Assembly: GCF_002086285.1 (NCBI RefSeq)
Contig: NZ_MVHU01000014.1
Span: 46,719 to 110,718, forward strand
Direction: 5' to 3'
Length of the DNA: 64,000 nucleotides
From: Mycolicibacter kumamotonensis
GTDB lineage: Bacteria; Actinomycetota; Actinomycetes; Mycobacteriales; Mycobacteriaceae
In this document: in pieces, positions 34,684 through 43,437 of the stretch
How positions within the stretch are numbered: the first letter of the stretch is position 1
How the letters are laid out: each line of letters starts with the position of its first letter
Program-made: the position numbers and the translations under genes
Notes under the pieces: generated by a model
Databases searched by the model: none
What the model was told of the DNA's origin: nothing
What the model saw: only the letters and a program-made list of their open reading frames with translations

Positions 34684-35309
34684 GTCCGGACGGGGAGCAG
34701 CAGACCGCAGAAACCGCCGAGACCGCAGACACGACGGACGAGGACACCGCAGCAGACACCGCGACGACGGAGCCGGCATCGACCGATGTGGCAGACGCCG
34801 GGTCGGGGCAGTCCCGCCTCGGGCGTCGCCACCTGGTCGCCCTGTGTGTCGTGCTGGTCGTGCTGGCCGCGGGTCTAGCGACCGCGGGATACCTGGGGCT
34901 GCGGGATCACGCCGCGAGCCAGGCCATGGCGCGTGACAACGCGGAGGCGATCGCGGCGGCCAAGCACTGCGTGTTGGCTACCCAGGCGCCCGACAGTGCC
35001 GATATCGCCTTGGCGCAGCAGACGATCCTCGACTGCGCCGCGGGAGAATTCCGAACCCAGGCCACTTATTTCGCGGAGATCTTCGTCCAGGCGTATCGAG
35101 CGGCCAAGGTGCACATCGAGCTCACCGAGATGGGTGCCGCGGTCGAGCGGAACAATCCCGACGGCTCGGTCGACGTGCTGGTGGCCTTCCGGGTCAAGGT
35201 CGACAACGTCGAGACCCAGGGCAAGGAGGTCGGCTACCGGCTGCGGGCCCAGATGGTCCGCGAGGACGGCCAGTACCGGATCGGCAGACTCGACCAGGTG
35301 GCCAGGTGA
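34653..35309 (+). CDS. Mce-associated membrane protein (Rv0175 position)
   Basis: 218 residues from ATG 34653, preceded by AGGAG inside the mce1F tail. An acidic, low-complexity start (EQQTAETAETADTTDEDTAA), one membrane helix (LVALCVVLVVLAAGLATAGY) and a C-terminal mixed alpha/beta domain. This is the plan of Mas/Mam proteins that follow mce operons and are thought to stabilise the transporter. The acidic start may interact with other components; that is inference. Confidence 0.88.
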   Translation: MEGDAGTVPVSPDGEQQTAETAETADTTDEDTAADTATTEPASTDVADAGSGQSRLGRRHLVALCVVLVVLAAGLATAGYLGLRDHAASQAMARDNAEAIAAAKHCVLATQAPDSADIALAQQTILDCAAGEFRTQATYFAEIFVQAYRAAKVHIELTEMGAAVERNNPDGSVDVLVAFRVKVDNVETQGKEVGYRLRAQMVREDGQYRIGRLDQVAR

Positions 35310-36259
35310 CCGACGCAGTAACCGAGGTGCCGCCGGCCCGGCCGGCCGGGTGGCGGGCCCGCGCGGCCGCGCTGGGAGTCGACCTGCTGCCCGGCGTGAT
35401 CGTGGTGTCGGCGATGGCACTGGCAGCGCTGGCCTTCCCGCCCGGCGGGGTGTGGTGGTGGATCGCGGTGTCGGTGGCCGGCCTGGCGATCCTGGCGACC
35501 GCGGCCAACCGGACGCTGGCGCCGGCGATCACCGGGTGGACCCTGGGGCGCGCGTTGCGCGGAATCGAGGTGGTGCGCGGCGGCGAGAAGACCGAGGCTG
35601 TCGGCGCTGTGCGGCTGCTGCTGCGCGACGTGGCGCATCTGCTCGACACCGCACCGGTGTTCGCCGGCTGGCTCTGGCCGCTGCGCGACAAGCGGGGGCG
35701 CACCTTCGCGGACATCCTGGCGCGCACCGAGGTACGCCCGGCCGGCACGCGACAGCCCCCGGCGGGCATCCGGGTCAGGACCGCCGCGGTGTTCGGAGCG
35801 GCGGCCGCCCTGAGCGTCGTCGCCGCCGCGGCCGGCTACTTCGTGGTGTTCCGGCCCGAGCACGCGTCGGACGTAGCGCGAACCGAGGTTTCCCGGCAGG
35901 GCCCGAAGATCGTCGCGGACATGCTGTCCTACGATCCGGAGTCGCTGCAGGACGATTTCGCCCGGGCCCAGTCCCTGGCGACCCCGAAATACCGTGAGCA
36001 ACTGGTGCCGCAGCAGGATGCGATCCGCGGCGGTAAGCCGACGCCGAACTACTACCGGGTTGCCGATGCCGCCGTGCTGGATGCGACGTCGCATCGGGCG
36101 ACGATGCTGCTGTTCCTGCAGGGGCAACGCGGGGAGTCCGGCAAGGAGCGCCTGATCAGCGCCACCGTGCGGGTCACGTTCGCGAAGACGGCGGGGGACT
36201 GGCTCGTCGACGACCTCACCGTGGTCAGCCGACCGCTGCCCGCCGAGGAGGGGAAATGA
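35306..36259 (+). CDS. RDD-domain Mce-associated protein (Rv0176 position)
   Basis: 317 residues from GTG 35306 (GTGA overlap). The N-terminal half is an RDD domain: RAAALGVDLLPGVIVVSAM, the helix GGVWWWIAVSVAGLAILAT and TLGRALRGIEVVRGGEKTEA. A further membrane helix (VFGAAAALSVVAAAAGYFVV) leads into a Mas-type domain. It is a fusion of an RDD membrane part and a Mas domain, as in M. tuberculosis Rv0176. Overlaps both neighbours. Confidence 0.88.
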   Translation: MTDAVTEVPPARPAGWRARAAALGVDLLPGVIVVSAMALAALAFPPGGVWWWIAVSVAGLAILATAANRTLAPAITGWTLGRALRGIEVVRGGEKTEAVGAVRLLLRDVAHLLDTAPVFAGWLWPLRDKRGRTFADILARTEVRPAGTRQPPAGIRVRTAAVFGAAAALSVVAAAAGYFVVFRPEHASDVARTEVSRQGPKIVADMLSYDPESLQDDFARAQSLATPKYREQLVPQQDAIRGGKPTPNYYRVADAAVLDATSHRATMLLFLQGQRGESGKERLISATVRVTFAKTAGDWLVDDLTVVSRPLPAEEGK

Positions 36260-36801
36260 GCCCGCGGCGCCGGATCGGTCCCGAAGACCGGCCGCTGTTC
36301 GTCGAGCGAGGCGTGCCGAATCGGGCGCTGGCCACCGCACTGGGGGCCGCCGTGACGCTGGCGGCCGCGGCGATCACGGTGTGCGCGCTGGTGCTGACCT
36401 CGCATGCGTCACACCATCGGGCGGCGATGAGAGACGTCGAGGTGCTCGGCGAGGTGCAGTCCTTCATGGCCATGTTCACCTCGCCGGATCCGTTCCACGC
36501 CAACGACTATCTGGCCGAGGTGCTGGCGCACGCGACCGGAGACTTCGAAAAGGAGTGCCAGGACAAGGCCAACCGGATCCTGCTCGCTGTCGCCCGTAGC
36601 GAACGGACCACCGGGACGGTGACCGGGGCCGGGGTCGAGCGGTGGAACGACGACGGCAGCGCGAACGTGTTGGTGGCCGTCGAGAACACCGGCAAGTCAC
36701 CGGACGGTAAGCAGGATGTCAGTGCCGCATCGCGCTGGCTGCTGACGGCACAGAAGGAAGGGGACCAGTGGAAGATCAGCAATCTGAACCAGGTGCTGTG
36801 A
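36256..36801 (+). CDS. Mce-associated protein (Rv0177 position)
   Basis: 181 residues from ATG 36256, overlapping the previous stop by ATGA. One membrane helix (ATALGAAVTLAAAAITVCAL) followed by a Mas-type domain that ends KEGDQWKISNLNQVL. Part of the four-gene tail of the mce1 operon. It overlaps the next gene by 34 bp. Confidence 0.86.
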   Translation: MSPRRRIGPEDRPLFVERGVPNRALATALGAAVTLAAAAITVCALVLTSHASHHRAAMRDVEVLGEVQSFMAMFTSPDPFHANDYLAEVLAHATGDFEKECQDKANRILLAVARSERTTGTVTGAGVERWNDDGSANVLVAVENTGKSPDGKQDVSAASRWLLTAQKEGDQWKISNLNQVL

Positions 36802-37463
36802 CCGAGACGTCCTCCGAGACCGAGGACGGTCCGATCGACCTGGACCACGACGAGAGCAGCGAACCCGACGAGGACGAAACCGGCACCGGTGACACTGACG
36901 ACGCCGCCGAAACCGGCGGCGACGACGCAAAGCCGCGTGCCCGCAGGCGAATCGGCCTGCGAGTGGCGGGTGCGCTGGCCGTCGCGCTGTTCATCGGCTC
37001 CGCCGGTTTCGCCGCCGCCGCCTCCCAGCCGTACCTCGCCGACCGCGCGGAGGTGGCCACCAAACTCGACATCGCCCGGACCGCGGCCCGAGCGATCCAC
37101 ACGCTGTGGAACTACACGCCGGAGAACATGGACACGCTCCCGGATCGGGCGGCGGTCTACCTCAGCGGCGACCTGGAAGCCCAATACCGCAAGTTCATCG
37201 CCGCGATCGCCGAGAGCAACAAGCAGGCCAAGGTCACCGACAGCACCGAGATCGTCGGCGCCGCAGTGGAATCCCTGGACGGCGACGAGGCCACCGTGCT
37301 GATCTACACCAACACCTCGGCGACCAGCGAGCTGAGCAAGACCATCCCCCAGATCAAATACCTGACCTACCGGCTGTACATGAAACGCGACCAGAATCGC
37401 TGGGTGGTCACCAGGATGCCGACGATCACCTCGCTGGATCTCACGCCGCGGTTCCAGAACTGA
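36768..37463 (+). CDS. Mce-associated protein (Rv0178 position)
   Basis: 231 residues from GTG 36768, behind AAGGAAGGGG. A GTG at 36798 overlaps the preceding stop as GTGA but has no RBS, so it is less likely. Very acidic first 55 residues (DGPIDLDHDESSEPDEDET), one membrane helix (VAGALAVALFIGSAGFAAAA) and a C-terminal Mas domain with IKYLTYRLYMKRDQNRWVVT. Last gene of the mce1 operon. Confidence 0.88.
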   Translation: MEDQQSEPGAVTETSSETEDGPIDLDHDESSEPDEDETGTGDTDDAAETGGDDAKPRARRRIGLRVAGALAVALFIGSAGFAAAASQPYLADRAEVATKLDIARTAARAIHTLWNYTPENMDTLPDRAAVYLSGDLEAQYRKFIAAIAESNKQAKVTDSTEIVGAAVESLDGDEATVLIYTNTSATSELSKTIPQIKYLTYRLYMKRDQNRWVVTRMPTITSLDLTPRFQN

Positions 37464-37466
37464 GCC

Positions 37467-38132
37467 ATGGCTGTCACCTCGCCGCTGTCGCAACGGCGCA
37501 CGGTGGTGGCTCTACTACTGCTGACCTTCGCCACCGGCCTGATCGACGCGATCAGCGTGCTGGTGCTCGGGCGGGTGTTCGTCGCGAACATGACCGGCAA
37601 TGCGATCTTTCTGGGCTTCGTGTTCGTCGCCCACACCGGCATCGATCTGACCGCGGCGGCGGTGGCGGTCGGCGGGTTTCTGCTCGGTGCGATCATCGGC
37701 GGTCGCCTGGTGCGGGCACTGGGACAGCGACCTCGGACCTGGGTCACCACCGCCCTGGGCATCGAGGTGGCTCTGCTACTGATACTGGCCGCGCTGGCGG
37801 GGTTCGGGGTGCTGCGGTACCACGACGCCAGCAAGCTGATCCTGATCGTCGGGCTGGCGGTGGCCTTCGGCGTGCAGAACTCCACCGCACGCCAGTTCGG
37901 CATCCAGGAGCTCTACACCACGGTGCTCACCTCGACCATCGCCGGGATCGGGTTGGACAGCAGGCTGGCCGGCGGCACCGGGGCCCGGGAAAGGCTGCGC
38001 TACGGAGTCGTTGTGACGATGATCGGCGGGGCCATGGTCTCAGCGACGCTGACCCGTGTCGTCGTGGCGCCGGTGATCGCACTGACCGCTGCCGTGGTCG
38101 CGGTGAGCCTGCTGCTGTTCCGCTACGGCTAG
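37467..38132 (+). CDS. YoaK/DUF1275 membrane protein
   Basis: 221 residues, six predicted hydrophobic segments. Motifs DAISVLVLGRVFVANMTGNA and AVAFGVQNSTARQFGIQELY are the DUF1275 (YoaK) signature. Its transport substrate is unknown. It begins 3 nt after the mce1 operon end and could be read through from it. It sits at the right border of conserved mce1 order, before the second mce operon. Confidence 0.85.
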   Translation: MAVTSPLSQRRTVVALLLLTFATGLIDAISVLVLGRVFVANMTGNAIFLGFVFVAHTGIDLTAAAVAVGGFLLGAIIGGRLVRALGQRPRTWVTTALGIEVALLLILAALAGFGVLRYHDASKLILIVGLAVAFGVQNSTARQFGIQELYTTVLTSTIAGIGLDSRLAGGTGARERLRYGVVVTMIGGAMVSATLTRVVVAPVIALTAAVVAVSLLLFRYG

Positions 38133-38158
38133 CCGCGTTCCACGCGCCGTTCTTCGCG

Positions 38159-38214
38159 CGAGATTGCAACCATGCAGGAAAATCCGCGAAATCGCCTGCA
38201 CCAGTGCAATCTCG
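38159..38214. repeat. Nested intergenic inverted repeat
   Basis: Outer arms CGAGATTGCA (38159-38168) and TGCAATCTCG (38205-38214) are perfect. Inner arms TGCAGG (38173-38178) and CCTGCA (38195-38200) are also perfect, separated from the outer arms by 4 nt on each side. It lies between the convergent YoaK and DUF3298-like genes. It may act as a bidirectional terminator or be a copy of a dispersed hairpin. Confidence 0.65.
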
Positions 38215-38252
38215 AGAGGGAAGCGCCGCTCAGACCCCGCTCAGACCCCGCA

Positions 38253-39083
38253 CTATTGTTGCGGCGGTCCCGGCGTCGCCTCTCCTGCGTCGTCGGGGCT
38301 CGCTGAACCACCGTATTCGGGGCGCAGGATCGAACTGAGTGCCACCAGCGGGATGTGCGCCTGAACGTTGCCGCCGTCCATGTACCACTGCATCTGGTTG
38401 TACTGGATCGGAGCATCGTGACTCACCGGGTAGTCGGGCATGTACAGGATCAACTCGTCGGGAGTCAACGCCCACGACCGGTAGCCCCCGGAGAAGACCT
38501 TGTCCGGGGTGAAGCGTTCCGGCACGAACGGGTAGTCACCGGGCCGATGCTCCCAGAACGCCCGGTCCAGTGCCTCGACGATGTAGGGCTCGCCCAGCTG
38601 CGGGATCGTCGCGAGTGGATCCACGCCGGGCTTGGTGATGTCGGCCAACTGCAGTTGCCGCCCGCGGGCCATGTCGAAGGTGAAGGTGCGGTAGGCGTTG
38701 TTGATGTACGGCCCGTCGGAGTGGTAGTCCTCGTGAAAGACCACACTCAGCGCGTCGCCGTGCTGGAAGATCTCGAAGTTCTCATTGCCCCAGCTGTCGG
38801 CGACCATCGAGGCGCCCTTACTGCGCCAGTTGGTGAACAACGCCGACAGGTAGTCGCGGATCGGCGGTCCGGCCACCGGGTGATCGACCAGGTCCCCGGG
38901 CACCGCCATCCGGATATAGCGGGTGGCCAGCCGCTCGGAGTGCACGTCGGCGCTGCAGTAATGCCCGTCCCAGGCGCCGCCCAGCCCGCTGCAGAACGAC
39001 GGCGCCGAGGCGCCGGCCGCCGGTGCGGCCGACACCATCAGTGCAGCGGCCGCTGCACCCGTCAGTAGCCGGGTCGCCCACAT
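38253..39083 (-). CDS. Secreted DUF3298/RsiV-like protein
   Basis: 276 residues with a clear signal peptide (ATRLLTGAAAAALMVSAAPA, cleavage near GASA). The body resembles the DUF3298/RsiV fold that also includes MPT64-like secreted proteins: NAYRTFTFDMARGRQLQLAD, VSHDAPIQYNQMQWY and ELILYMPDYPV. Two Cys lie near the mature N-terminus (SFCSGLGG and HYCSAD). Last gene of the second mce operon, 9 nt after the Mas gene. Function unknown; an extracytoplasmic role with the Mce complex is possible. Confidence 0.78.
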   Translation of the reverse strand: MWATRLLTGAAAAALMVSAAPAAGASAPSFCSGLGGAWDGHYCSADVHSERLATRYIRMAVPGDLVDHPVAGPPIRDYLSALFTNWRSKGASMVADSWGNENFEIFQHGDALSVVFHEDYHSDGPYINNAYRTFTFDMARGRQLQLADITKPGVDPLATIPQLGEPYIVEALDRAFWEHRPGDYPFVPERFTPDKVFSGGYRSWALTPDELILYMPDYPVSHDAPIQYNQMQWYMDGGNVQAHIPLVALSSILRPEYGGSASPDDAGEATPGPPQQ

Positions 39084-39092
39084 AGCTTCCCC

Positions 39093-39716
39093 CTAAGGCA
39101 GTTCGACTTTGCTCGCCAGCCATCGGCCGTCGACCTTCTGCATGGTCATCTGCATCCGGCTGCGGTCCACCCGCGGATCGGGGCGGGTGGTGTTGGTGAC
39201 CGTCTGATTGACCATCAACAGCACCACCACCTGGTCCGTGGACCGCGACTGGACGGCCGAGTCCACCACGACGCCCTTCGCCGAAGCCTTGTTGTCGATC
39301 AGCAGCTGACGCAGTTGGACGCTGGCCTTGGTGTAGGTGTCCTTGAAATCGCCGGTCGCGCCGTTGAGCACCGCCGCGAAATCATCGTCGACCTTGTTGG
39401 AGTCGATGCTGGTCAATACCTGGGCGTAATCCACCGCGGCCCGTTGCGCGGCGGCGCCGGCGGCCGAAATCCGGTGCTGCTGCCACAGTTGCCAGCCCAG
39501 CCCACCGGCCACGCCGAACACCACCAGGTAGGCGGCGGCGACACCCCCGAGTACCAGCCGCCGTGACCGCGGGGCCGCCGGCGCAGGCACGGGCACCGCC
39601 TCGGGGGTCTCGGCTTTCGCGTCGTCCTCGGGAGCCTGTTCGGCAGCGGTCGATTCCGGCTCGTGCGCGGTCGATTTCACGTCTTCGGCGCTATCGGGTT
39701 CATCGGCGGTGGTCAC
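39093..39716 (-). CDS. Mas-type Mce-associated membrane protein
   Basis: 207 residues from GTG 39716. Acidic start, one membrane helix (LVLGGVAAAYLVVFGVAGGL) and a C-terminal domain with LRQLLIDNKASAKGVVVDSAV and VDGRWLASKVELP. It is closely related to the Mas-type protein encoded at 49935-50567, beyond the start of the same operon. Spacing to the MceF stop is 19 nt. Confidence 0.87.
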   Translation of the reverse strand: MTTADEPDSAEDVKSTAHEPESTAAEQAPEDDAKAETPEAVPVPAPAAPRSRRLVLGGVAAAYLVVFGVAGGLGWQLWQQHRISAAGAAAQRAAVDYAQVLTSIDSNKVDDDFAAVLNGATGDFKDTYTKASVQLRQLLIDNKASAKGVVVDSAVQSRSTDQVVVLLMVNQTVTNTTRPDPRVDRSRMQMTMQKVDGRWLASKVELP

Positions 39717-39735
39717 CGCGGTGTCTCCTTGAACA

Positions 39736-40986
39736 TCAGCGGGGCGGGTCGATCAACAGTGGCGGGCCGCCATAGGGGGTGGGAATCGTGTAGCGGCCCT
39801 TGGGCGTCGGGTCGGTGGTCGCCGCCAAATCCGCGCCGGGCGGCGGGCCCGCGGTGTCGTCGCCCGGTGGCCGCGGCGCGTTGTGGGCACCCCGCACCAT
39901 TACCGACTGATCGGTGTCGCGACAGTAACCGTACAGGTAGGGCTCGGGGTAGTCCGCTGCCGACGGGGACCGCCGCGGGGTCCCGTAGTCGCAGGTGTAG
40001 CGCGGGTAGATCTCGACGGTCGCCCACATCCCGTTCTCGTGGATCGCCGAGTCGAGTGCCGCCACCGTCGAACCGCGGTAGTTCGGGAACAGCGCATTGA
40101 GCGCGGGAACCCGGACGTAGAGCAACTGTGCGGCCGTCACCAGGTTGCCCAGCAGCCCGACCATGGTGTCGGAGTTGTCGTCGAAGAGCCCGTCGACCGA
40201 GGACAGCATCCCGGGTGCCTGGTCGACCAGCCGGTGATAGCCGCCGATCATCGGGGTGATGCCTTTGAACACCCTGTCGAGGTTGTCCGTCGTCGCGACC
40301 AGACCGTTGTTGACGTCGCTGAGCATGGTGAAGACCACCCGGCTCGTCTTCAACAGGCGCACCGTCTCCGGCAGCACCGAATCCAGGGTGGACAGCAAGA
40401 AGGTGCCGCCGTCGACGATGTCGGTGAGCTTGCGCGGCCCCTCGGCGGACAGGCTGAGTTCCCTCTTGACCAGCTCGAGCTTGTCCGGGTCGGTCTGGGC
40501 CAGCATGCCGTCGGCGTCGGCCAGCAGCTGCGAGATCGGAATCGGCGTGGTGGCCTGATCGCGGGCGACCACGCTGCCGCCGGTCAAAAACGGGCCGGTG
40601 TTCGACAGGGGCTCGAAGTCGATGTACTGCTCGCCGGCGGCCGACAGGCCGGAAACGCGCACCTTGCTGGCCGCGGGAATCTTCACCGTCGACTTGATGT
40701 TGGCGACCGCGTCGACGCCGGTGCTGGTGATCCGCAGCGACTCGATCCGGCCCACGGGTACCCCGCGCACCGACACGTCCTGGTCGGTGAGCAGTCCGCC
40801 GGAATCGGGCAGCGCGATGGTGATCTGGTAGGTCGACCGTGTCGGGTTGACCCGCAGTGCACCCACCAGCAGGTAGGCGGTCGCCACCACCAGGGTCATC
40901 GCCAGGGCGACCCCCGACAGCAGATTCTTGCGCCGATAACCGGCGCGGACCAGGGCCACCAGCCGGCGGCTGAGTGCCTCGATCAT
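39736..40986 (-). CDS. MceF-type protein of the second mce operon
   Basis: 416 residues from ATG 40986, overlapping the MceE stop by 4 bp. N-terminal membrane helix (LLSGVALAMTLVVATAYLLV), Mce domain (TDQDVSVRGVPVGRIESLRI), VSGLSAAGEQYIDFEPLSNT and a C-terminal region with YRGSTVAALDSAIHENGMWA and YTCDYGTPRR. The last 45 residues are rich in Pro, Gly and Asp. The type differs from Mce1F. Part of the predicted six-protein periplasmic tunnel. Confidence 0.9.
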   Translation of the reverse strand: MIEALSRRLVALVRAGYRRKNLLSGVALAMTLVVATAYLLVGALRVNPTRSTYQITIALPDSGGLLTDQDVSVRGVPVGRIESLRITSTGVDAVANIKSTVKIPAASKVRVSGLSAAGEQYIDFEPLSNTGPFLTGGSVVARDQATTPIPISQLLADADGMLAQTDPDKLELVKRELSLSAEGPRKLTDIVDGGTFLLSTLDSVLPETVRLLKTSRVVFTMLSDVNNGLVATTDNLDRVFKGITPMIGGYHRLVDQAPGMLSSVDGLFDDNSDTMVGLLGNLVTAAQLLYVRVPALNALFPNYRGSTVAALDSAIHENGMWATVEIYPRYTCDYGTPRRSPSAADYPEPYLYGYCRDTDQSVMVRGAHNAPRPPGDDTAGPPPGADLAATTDPTPKGRYTIPTPYGGPPLLIDPPR

Positions 40987-42230
40987 GGCGTCGCCCCCTG
41001 CCCCGGCGGGCCAGGCTCGGTGGCCGCCGATTCTTCTTCGGCCGGGGTCGGAGGTATCGGCGGACCGACCGCCGTCCACGGTGCCTGCCCCATGTCGGAA
41101 TCCGGACCGCGTCCCACCACGCGTTCTTGTAGCCGCCACAGCGCGTACTTGATCGAGCCGGCCATCTTGGCCCAGTCGTAGCGCTTCGGGCCGTGGAACG
41201 CCGGGTCGCCCTTGAACCCGGCGTCGGGCATCGAGCCCCATACCAGGCGGTCGATGCTGGCGTGCACCGCGACACCGGACCCGGCCGTCAGCTTGATGAA
41301 CGGGGCCATCAGCCGGTTCAGCGCGTACAGGCTGGTGTCGGGGTCGGTGGCCACGTCATTCCACGCGCCGGCGAGCACGTTGGCGTCCTTGATGAAACTG
41401 TGCCCGGAGTCGTCGGTGCCGGCGATCGACGGGAACCGGGCCAGCTGTCGGCTGGTCGCGCCCAGTTCCTCGACCACGTCGGCGAGCTGGCTGGTGTTGT
41501 CCACCAGGGTGTCGGTCGCCGGACCGGCCGCGGTGAGCACGTCGGTGAGCGCGGCGCTGCGGGCATCGAGGCGGTCGGCGAGTTGGCTGGTCTCGCGCAG
41601 CGCCGTCTCGATCTCGCCGGACCGGGCGTTGAGCTTGACCAGTAGTTCGTTGGACTGGTTGATCAGCTTTCCGAACGCCTGGCCTTGATCACCGGTCGCC
41701 TTCCCGGCGCCGTTGACGATGTTGGTGAAGTTCTGCACCGCGCCGCCGTTCACCAGCAGCGCCGCCGAGCTCAAGACCGACTCCACGGTGGCCGCCGAAG
41801 CGGTGGACTCCAGCCCGATGGCATCGCCGCCCTTGAGCAGCGGTGTCGAGGGGTCCAGGTGAGCCGGCGGCTTGATCGCCACGAACACGTCACCGAGCGG
41901 TGTCGCCGACCGCAATTCAGCGGTGCTGCCCACTGGGATCCGGACGCCGTCCATGATGCGCAGGGTGGTGACCGCGGTGTAGTTGCGCGCCACCATCGAC
42001 TCCATCTGGCCGATGTCGGCACCGGCGAGCTTCACCTTGGCGTGGCCTGGCAGGTTCAACGCGTTGGCGAACACCGCGGTGATCAGATAGCCCCCGCTGC
42101 CGATGCCGGGAGCCGGCAGCGGGAGGCTGTCCAGGCCGCTGACGCCGCAGCCGGCCGTCGACGACGCGATGGCCGCGCTGCACAGCAGCGCGATGGCCGC
42201 CTTTGCTGTCCGGTTCTTGCGCGCCACCAT
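40983..42230 (-). CDS. MceE-type lipoprotein of the second mce operon
   Basis: 415 residues from ATG 42230. The signal peptide ends in STAGC, a good lipobox, so it is a lipoprotein as MceE proteins usually are. SLPLPAPGIGSGGYLITAVF is the typical MceE start, then the Mce domain (VGSTAELRSATPLGDVFVAI). Long helical region, acidic and proline-rich end. It starts 2 nt beyond the stop of the reconstructed MceD frame, which supports that reconstruction. Confidence 0.9.
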   Translation of the reverse strand: MVARKNRTAKAAIALLCSAAIASSTAGCGVSGLDSLPLPAPGIGSGGYLITAVFANALNLPGHAKVKLAGADIGQMESMVARNYTAVTTLRIMDGVRIPVGSTAELRSATPLGDVFVAIKPPAHLDPSTPLLKGGDAIGLESTASAATVESVLSSAALLVNGGAVQNFTNIVNGAGKATGDQGQAFGKLINQSNELLVKLNARSGEIETALRETSQLADRLDARSAALTDVLTAAGPATDTLVDNTSQLADVVEELGATSRQLARFPSIAGTDDSGHSFIKDANVLAGAWNDVATDPDTSLYALNRLMAPFIKLTAGSGVAVHASIDRLVWGSMPDAGFKGDPAFHGPKRYDWAKMAGSIKYALWRLQERVVGRGPDSDMGQAPWTAVGPPIPPTPAEEESAATEPGPPGQGATP

Positions 42231-42232
42231 AC

Positions 42233-43437
42233 CTACTGCCCCATCATCGAAAGGCCGTCGAGAACATAGGTCAGACCGAAGTCGGGACCGTAATCGGCCA
42301 ACGTTCCCGTGCCGCAACCCAACTGCCGAAGGTGCATCATGTTGCACAGCTCCTTGGTGCTTGGCTGTCGACGAGGATCTTGTCGACCAGGGCGTGCAGG
42401 CGGACCGCCCCGTTGTTGGTGTCGACGGCGTTGTAGAGGTTCTCCAAGGTCAGCGGCAGCAGGTTGATGAGCTCCGCCAGGTCACGCTGCTTCTCCACCA
42501 GGGTGGTCACGGCGGTGTCGCCGTTCAGGATGCTCTTCTTGAGGTTGTCCCGGTTGGCCTGCAGCAACGACGTCGCCTGGGTGACGATCTCGTTGATCTT
42601 GCGGCCGTTTCGCCCGGTCCCGAAATCCTCGTTGGCCAGCATCTGACTCAACTGGCGTGTGGTGGAACCGAATTGACGCAGCTTGGCGTCGTTGCGTGCC
42701 GCCGCGTCCATCAGCGAGCTGAGGTTGGTGACGATGCTGGTCAACTGGTCGCCGGTCGCCTCGCCACGATCGGAGCTGAGTCGCAGTGCCCGGGACAACT
42801 CGCTCAGTGCCGACTTGATCTTCTCGCCGTTGCCGTCGGCGATGTCGGCGCCGGCATTGATCACGTCGGCCACCGGCCCATTGCCCTTGCCGTCGCCGCC
42901 GAGCGACTTGGAGACCTTGTCGAGCATGTCCAGCACCCGATCGAACGCCACCGGTGTCCGGGTGCGGTTCAGCCCGATGGTGGTGCGGTCGGCCAGCACC
43001 GGACCACCCGCGTACGCCGGGGTCAGCTCGATCTGCCGCGCGGTGAGAATCGAGGTATTGATGGTTACGGCGTGCACGTCGGCGGGGATCTTCACACCGC
43101 GGTCGACGGTGAATTCGGCCTCGACGTACTCGCCCTTGGGGGTGACCTTGCGGACCTTGCCCACCGGCATCCCGAGTACCGCCACCACATTGCCTTCGTA
43201 AAGACCAGCGGCGCTGTCGAATTGGGCCGTCACAGTGATGTGCCCGCCGAACGACTTGACGTAGTAGGCGGCCGCGGCGACCACGATCAGCGCCCCGGCG
43301 ATCAGCGCGCAGATCAGCACCGTGACGCGCCGCCGGCCGGTGCGGGTGACCGGCGACGCTGCGCGGCGCCGCGCCGCGGCGGTGTCTGCCGGCTCCTCGA
43401 TCGGATCGTCGGCGGCGACGGTCGGGGGCGCGCTCAT
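42233..43437 (-). pseudogene. MceD-type gene with a frameshift near its 3' end
   Basis: From ATG 43437 the frame encodes 366 residues and stops at 42337. It has the membrane helix VLICALIAGALIVVAAAAYY, the Mce domain (VVAVLGMPVGKVRKVTPKGE) and NTSILTARQIELTPAYAGGP. At about 42356-42363 the ordinary MceD tail continues in another frame for 41 codons: TKELCNMMHLRQLGCGTGTL, then DYGPDFGLTYVLDGLSMMGQ, ending at TAG 42233. A one-base loss (ancestral GCCACC to GCACC) would explain it. This could be a true mutation, a -1 recoding site or a sequencing error. Loss removes only the tail, so some function may remain. Confidence 0.8.

Noticed and set aside
36798..37463. GTG 36798 as the start of the Rv0178-like gene
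   Set aside because: It gives a GTGA overlap like its neighbours but lacks an RBS, whereas GTG 36768 has AAGGAAGGGG in front.
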